This document shows, piece by piece, positions 57,401 through 64,000 of a stretch of DNA of 64,000 nt (positions within the stretch are counted from its first letter, which is position 1; each line of letters begins with the position of its first letter). Location: the NCBI RefSeq assembly GCF_017562075.2, contig NC_054085.1, positions 9,270,259 to 9,334,258 on the forward strand. Reading direction: 5' to 3'. A program made the translations under genes and the position numbers. The notes beneath the pieces were generated by a model. The model saw only the letters and a list, made by a program, of their open reading frames with translations, ran no database searches and was not told the DNA's origin. This DNA comes from Anopheles merus (lineage: Eukaryota > Arthropoda > Insecta > Diptera > Culicidae).

Positions 57401-60400
57401 ACCTTCAAAATCATCGGCGCAACTCTAGCCTTTAGAGGGTGTAAAAACAAGCATCTTACAAGCAGCAATGAAAGCCACTCATTGTGGTAGTTACAATAAA
57501 TTTAAATAATTAACTACAGACAGCACTAGAATAAACACAATCTCAATCAAACCAACCTCCTTTTCGCACTCGAATCATCTTCATATTGATGTCAAACAAA
57601 ATGAGCATAAATTAAAACGCGTTCGTTTGCGCTAAATTTCCCCATATTCTTCTCCATCCAGCACTCTATTCCATTGGTGCTATTTTCAGCATCCGGATGC
57701 AAACATCAACAATGCACTCGGTGTGTTCGGCTCGGCGTCCTTCGAGTGCAACGTGGCGGAAAAATGGTTTATATTTATCAAACAACCGCCACGACCTGCC
57801 TTCATCTACCGTGGCGCAGCAGTCCAAGCAGTGTGCTTGTGCGAGCGGGATACACGAGCTGCTGCTGATGCAATTGACATAATGGTGGTGGTGGTTGGTG
57901 GATGTGGAGGACACAGCATCATCATGGAACGTTGATATGATGTCGGAGATGTTCATGCTGCCGTGCAAAATTGATTGTAAGGCCTTTGTGTGAGGGCGAG
58001 CCCCCATTTTTAATTGTCCTCGATCGCATGTCAAGGGAAGTAACCAGATACACTTGTGTGATTATAGCACGTACAAGCAGAAAGTGGTTTTGTAAATTAA
58101 TATTATGATTTTTTCTAGCTTTTTTTTCATTCTGCGCAGTTACAATTGCTTGTTTAATTAACAATTTAAATCTCCCAATTGTAGCGTAAGTCAGGAAAAA
58201 AGGGACCAATACAGGCGCTTGTCAAGTTTAGCTCGAAATCTACCCCGAAAGCAAACAAATACAAACCATTCACAGAATACAAAACACCTAGCTGAAGTAT
58301 ACATATCTACTCCAAAATCGTCAACAAAAGACATCAGCACAAAAGGAAATACAACTACATCTTCTCTGGCTCACGTTTTCACGAGTTCGCACGTGCACAG
58401 CCCACGAACCCACTTCGGGGGTACAGCCGGCGTGGCACAAGATTTCATTCAAAACCACACGCCACTCATCGTTGGTTGTGCGAGGACGATAAGGATAAGC
58501 ACGGGACTACAGCGCCATCATCAGCATCATCATCATCATCATCATCGCTGTCCTCATTCGTCTCGTCAATAGCAGCAGCCCCTTGTGGCCGTGTCGCTTT
58601 GAGTCGAGAAAAAGGGAATGCTAAATGTATAAAACATAATAACAGAGGATATCCCCTGTCTTTTCGCTCCTCTTGTCAAGCGAGAGAGGACACAAAAGCA
58701 GCAGAAACAGCGTATCCCGCCACCAGTGACAACACTAAACCAACGCGATGTATGAGCGAGTTGGAATTTACAAGCGGCCACTGTTGCGGGGGCATCACTC
58801 ACTCAATTTCCGCTGTCAATCACAGTGCGAGAATTTACAGCAAGCAAATTATAACTCCAATCGGCGCTGCAAAATGCAAACCAGCCCAACCCAGCTCACG
58901 GCAAAACACGGTCACTGGAAGTTTGCTTTCATTAATTATGCAGCCAAATGGAACGAAAGCGAGGCTCGAGCTCGAGCCCTCCGTGCGCACGCACGCGGCA
59001 ATCGAGTAAGCATTATCGTACGTTAGCCGGATGGATGGGCAGCGGCGGCGATTGTAATTGAGCCATAAATGTGCGCCTGACTCACAACAGATTGTTTTAA
59101 TTAATTACTTTGGCTCTTTGCGCTGCTGCTACTGAGCGTGCCAGAATCACAGATAAGGTATGCAGATGTGTTTTACATTTCAATTTTTTTTTTTACTAAT
59201 TTCAGCAGACAATGCGCATTTTTAGCATACATCATCATTTTTAATTCATTTTCCCTTTCAAAAGCGCCTAAAAGTATGCCATTTTACAGCATAATCTTCC
59301 TTTTAAGCCTTTGGTAGTGGCTTAAAAGTACCGTTTATGAAATCAAAACCGGAAATCATGCTCAAAAGCACAACTAGAAATACTGGAAAGAAAAAGGGAA
59401 ACCCAATCGTGCTGTGATTAAGATTATATTTTGCTATTTCTGCACACCCAAACCCATGCCGAGCGATCCTTTAATAACCCTTGTAATCCCGATTGAAGGA
59501 CGTTCTCTTCGCTCCAGCAATTTTTCCCGGCCCTTTTGTGCGTCCCTTTTGTGTGACGCGGCATCCAAACCGCAGCAATGCGAGAAATGGCGGGGGAAAG
59601 GAGGAAAAATTCTACCCCAAGCATCGCTCATTTATACCGATATTGAGGAACCGTCAAAGAATGCTTTTCCTGTCCCTTGCCGAACGTCACGATCGGGTTT
59701 GTACGTAAGGAGGTAGAGGTTGTAGGTGTAGCGAAAATTATTTATAGCATAAAATGTGCCCATCAACCCATCGACATCACTCGAATGGTAGACCGATCGA
59801 ACCGACCATTGATGATGACCGGGAAATGTGAATTGAGATGAAGCGGCCGAATGCAGTTAGAAACAAATAGAGAGAGAAAAAAAATCTGATGTGCCTAGTA
59901 ACGCGGAAGTCGTCGGTGAGGCGAACTACCGACATTTAACCTGTGGCTGTGTGTGTGTGACTTGGGGTGCCCTCTCACCCCCCCCCCCTTCCATCTTAAA
60001 TAGCGCCCTTTAACGGCAAGAGCGGCAAGGAAGAAACCCGTGAAATTGGTTACGCGCGGACGTCCTACGCGAACGATAGCACACGCCGCACCGTAATGGG
60101 ATTTTAATGATAATTGGAAGAGAAAACTGCCACCACACACACAGACCAACATAGCCAGCGAACGCCGGCAATGGTGGGTACTTTAATTTTTTCCCAACCG
60201 TTTTTTTCGAGCCTTCGGCTTTGATTTCATTTCATGCTTTCTTGACACTTTGCCCGTGCCCCCTCCGTTCGTCACACAAAAACACTGCCAGTGGCTTTCC
60301 TTTTCACTTGTCACGTGGCTTCCCTGATTGGGCGTTTGATTACTGGTGTCTTTCTGGTTCGTGTTTTCGTTACGAACTTTTTTTTCATTGTCGTCGTACG

Positions 60401-63400
60401 AGAAGTTCCATTTCGTCCTCATGACTTCCGCGTTTTAGTGTGCAGGCAGCAAAACGGGCCACAAAAACAGACAAGGTGTGCGCGGTGTGGCTCACGTTCC
60501 GATACGCGTCGCATTCGGGTGATAGACACTTCCTCCGCAAGTGTTGGCTTGCCACACTACAAACGATAACATGCTGCTTGCGGGCGAGTCGCCATACAGG
60601 GTGGCGTAAAAATAAATCCCATTTGCGGGGTTGGTTTGTTTGCACGCGTTCGTGTATCACGCAAACAAGAGAGAAAGAGAGAGAGAGAGAGAGATAGAGA
60701 GAGAGCGAGACACAATAGATGCAAAAAGTTAACGCTCGTTCGCGTCTTCCGTCGTTGCCTAGCAACGGGGAAAAACGCAGCAAATTGGGGGAAAGAAAGG
60801 TGTTGTTATCACGGTCACCGTGGATCTCTGTATCACTTCAACGCATGTGTATGTGTGTGTGTGTGGTTGGCAAGGTGAAGATATTTATATAATTACGCCC
60901 TTTCTAACGCACAGGAACACCTTTTACAGAATGTTGTTTATTATGATTGGATCCGCTATCGTTTTATTTAGTTTCTTTTTTAGGTTATTCTATGCTCGAG
61001 GGTGTTTTGCTTCTCCCCGCAGTTCGCAACAGTGAAACCCCTCAGCTGGCCACAATATCATGTACCGACAGCTCCACGCTGCCACAGCAAATCATAACAT
61101 GCCATTTTCGCTATCGCAATTGCCGTAATCGGCATGAAATCCGAGAGGAAGTACTTATGGCAGCAGCGAGAGCGAGCGAGCGTGCGAACGAATGAATATT
61201 ATTTAATCTCTGCCTGCCAAGCAACATCCCGCCATGTCCGATAGATGCTGCGGACGTACGGACGCACTGCTTCGGACCACACGATTGCACACTTTCACCG
61301 GTATCGGCAACATTTTGCCTCTTCCTTTTGCGCCGAGAGAACAGGCACCACCGTTAATCGTACGCATCACAACGAATACCTTCGCCCGTGCAAAGGTAAT
61401 ATTTAGCGAATGTTTTACACGCTTTCATATAATTATTTAATTCACTGTGGCATTCGCCTTCCTTGACGATTTATTGTTGCACCACACCACTCCTCACGCA
61501 AACCGGGTAACAGAGGCAGCCACAAGTCACATGCAAATATATGTATATATCACTAAATGCTGTTAATGTTATATTTTTATGAAAACCACTAAAATTATTG
61601 CTACAAACAAACACCACACAAAAGCACGAAACGGATCGGGGTTTCGAAAAGGATTACGATTTCACACACCTCCAGACGCAGAACGCGAAACACGATCCGA
61701 ACTGTCTCACGGACGACAAGCTTCTGCGCGGTTGTGAGCTGCCTGCCAAGAGCCGTGGGGCCCGAGCGGCCGAGTCGGGATGATTCGGGTTCAAGTTTGT
61801 AGCGATGTTTTTTTTTTTTTTTTAGTTTACAGAATCAGAACAATTCTGCAAAACGGGATTAGTTCTTAAGATTTTTTTAATTGTGGTGATTTTGTAAACT
61901 ACTTCACATTAGAACAATAATAGATTGGTTGATGTAGAGCATTGAAACTATTGTTTTTATACGCCATCGTAAACAATTCAAAAACTTATTTTAAATGACG
62001 ATATTAAGTGAAGAAGTTCGTGCAAGTTATAAAACTTGTACTTATTTTATCATAACATAATTAGTTAAAATAAAATAATAGATTGTTGTACATAATTTTA
62101 ACCACCAACGATGCGAATGTTCAAACAATCACGCTAGCAACTATACCGTGACGCCATCTAGTGGTCAGTAGCTATATTCACCACAAACAAACTCATCTAC
62201 TAGTGACGGTCTCTTTCTTACTGTACTGTACGTATCTCTTTGTGATCGGTTTTCTCCCTCTCTCTTGTAGAAGCATGCATGCCCATAGTGAGAAATGTCC
62301 GCGTGTGAAAGATGAGAAGTCAGAGCATATGGTGAGAATGTGAGATACAGAGTGGTGAATAAACTGTTTTTTAGGTTGACAGAACAGTATGATTAATTTT
62401 ATAAAATTACAAAATCATGAAAGACAAAACATGATAGGAAAACACTCTTTTTCTCTTTACTCGCTTTCCAACCTAAATAAGAAAGTTAAAAACCTTTTTT
62501 AACTACTAAGACAGAATCTTTTGAAACGCTTCTAACATTTGATGCTCATTTTACAAACACTGCAACCGTATTGTATACTTTATTTCTCCAGTTTTCGTTC
62601 ACATCAACAAACATTCAACTACTTCTAATAGAGCGAAGTATATTTGTTAATGATTCTTCTTAACAATAGAAATATTTTAAAATCACTCACCCTCCAAGAA
62701 GCAAATCAGTTCCGCATCTAATTTATATTTAACGATCCTCACAATCGGACCCCGGGCATGACAGACGGAAGCCCAAAATTATTATCTCCCATATGACATC
62801 ACGATCTTTTGCCCCCCAACCCCACCATACCCCTATAACCCGAGCGTGCGTCCTACCAACAATGCCACCAGCGCGGGGTTAATCTACTGTTTTTATATTG
62901 TTTTCCAGTGCGCTCACGTGGAACGAATTCCCTCTCACCCTCACCTCACCCTCCCCTTCTGCGCTGAAAATGCCTCGGAAGTAGTCAGCCATGTGAAGGT
63001 GAGAAATAGAGAAACGCTACCGCAATACCGGGCCCGAGTAGCGTCTAAAGTCCTGCGCACGCTAAATCAGATCATCAGAATTTAGAAAATCTAACCACAA
63101 AAGCCCATCAAAGCTGCGTCCAGCATATTAGGGCAGATTGTGCTTATACGATCACTAATAAGAAAACATACACAGCGATGGAGGAAAGGGTCTGCTGTCG
63201 CACTGGCTTTGAATCGGCGGAAAACCAACATCGAAAGTCCCACCACGGGGGACATGGACGGTCGATACACTTGTCGCTCACGTTGGACGTTGTGAAGCCG
63301 TCGTACACACTGGGCGTTTATGCTTGACGATGCAGTGACGTCACGGTTAGGTGGGTTTCAATGAAACAGCTCTAACTGTACTGTGCGGCAAATGGGTGCA

Positions 63401-64000
63401 GCTCAAGCTCTAAGGTGCAGTCTGGCGGGAATGTGCTAGTGTGTGCCCTTTGTCAATGAACCTTTGTTTTTTTGTAGTCCATACTTAATGTTATGGAGGG
63501 TGAAGATGAGGAAAACAATCCCTTTCTTCGCACGAATGGTTGCAGCAGAAGTGCAGCAAGTGCACTAGTACAGCAAGGGTTGATGTTCTAACGGAGATAA
63601 GTTGAATGTTTTGAGTAATGTTGCTGTGCATCTAAGGGCGATGTTTTGCGCATGAAATGTGAGGAGACTAATAAACGTAATCTTAATTTGATTACGTGAG
63701 AACCGATTTATGGGCATGATCAAACCAGCTACCTTACCAATTAATCCTTATCAGAAAAGGAATGTAATCATCCACAACAAAGTCCACACCAAATGCACCA
63801 CCCATACGCCTATCCTAATCGGACGACAGAATTGAAGTAAGCAAATCTTATGACAAGATCACACCAAATACGAATATGATGGCATTGTATGGGTCGGTTC
63901 AGATATAGGTTAATCTGTTTATAACGACAATGCACTTGATAACGAGTTCGGTAAATAAACCGCTTAGCACCGTATCGATTCTTTCTCCATGCCGTTTAGG
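51489..64000. other. No supported coding region; possible Rgl 5' region
   Basis: 12.5 kb with no convincing exon. Contains (CTG)n at about 51702-51726, a (CA)/(TG) inverted pair near 52085-52108, a 10-bp-arm hairpin AACCTCACTT..AAGTGAGGTT at 52837-52861, (ATC)n near 58523-58548, a C run near 59979-59988 and (GA)n near 60668-60708. The 53-56 kb and 58-61 kb parts are less AT-rich and could include 5' UTR exons or enhancers of Rgl. 54.3-55.1 kb is very AT-rich. Confidence 0.4.
59265..59279 (-). repeat. GCATAC-N4-AGGCG motif
   Basis: Minus strand reads GCATACTTTTAGGCG, preceded by G and followed by CTTTT. Confidence 0.55.

Noticed and set aside
61742..61822. Possible tRNA or Pol III gene (GGTTCAAGTTT followed by a T run)
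   Set aside because: No matching A box at proper distance and no cloverleaf; likely chance or a decayed SINE end.
1..64000. CRISPR array, bacterial operon, viral genome or rRNA
   Set aside because: No regularly spaced direct repeats, no operon-like packing, and no recognisable viral or rRNA sequence; organisation is eukaryotic throughout.

Overview
The window is animal nuclear DNA, almost certainly from an Anopheles-type mosquito. The evidence is GT-AG introns with short exons, abundant CA/GA/trinucleotide repeats, several copies of a tRNA-derived SINE that I recognise from memory as Anopheles SINE200-like, and many small TA-flanked inverted-repeat transposons. There is no bacterial gene organisation, CRISPR array, operon or rRNA.

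Layout. (1) 1-6.1 kb: two minus-strand exons (6065-5497 and 2392-2211) of an unidentified Ser/Gly/Pro-rich protein that runs off the left edge. Palindromic repeats lie around 0.8-1.3 kb and 3.8-4.2 kb. (2) 6.4-33.5 kb: a long gene-poor stretch holding a Tc1/mariner-like element with a decayed transposase, at least three more MITEs, a foldback element at 13.4-13.7 kb, a cluster of SINEs at 25.7-29.8 kb and many microsatellites. (3) 34.0-42.1 kb: two adjacent plus-strand genes (A and B) encoding tandem cysteine-rich modules with a Ly6/uPAR-like spacing (from memory, the arthropod DUF753 type). Each has an N-terminal signal peptide and a hydrophobic C-terminal tail. Gene A has 13 coding exons and 18 modules. 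Gene B has three coding exons and five modules. Its large exon is interrupted by a 644-bp hAT-like element with a perfect 8-bp target duplication, and the first codon of that element is an in-frame stop. (4) 42.8-51.5 kb: seven minus-strand coding exons of a Ral guanine-nucleotide exchange factor of the RalGDS/RGL family, convergent with gene B, about 879 residues, with RasGEF_N, RasGEF (CDC25) and RA domains. (5) 51.5-64 kb: no coding region that I can support, probably 5' regulatory or intronic sequence of Rgl or of a neighbour.

Function. The Rgl protein would link Ras/Rap-type GTPases (RA domain) to activation of Ral (RasGEF domain) in the cytoplasm. Genes A and B would give secreted or membrane/GPI-anchored multi-module extracellular proteins of unknown role. 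They are tandem paralogues. In gene A every checked intron after the first is phase 1, and most internal exons carry two modules, so exon-pair duplication would keep the frame.

Most notable: the frame-breaking hAT-like insertion in gene B; the 18-module gene A with a GC-AG intron and an apparent 1-nt frame discrepancy at its signal-peptide exon; a recurring 15-bp non-coding motif GCATAC-N4-AGGCG on both strands near 9, 45 and 59 kb; and two long imperfect palindromes near 0.8-1.1 kb and 13.4-13.7 kb.
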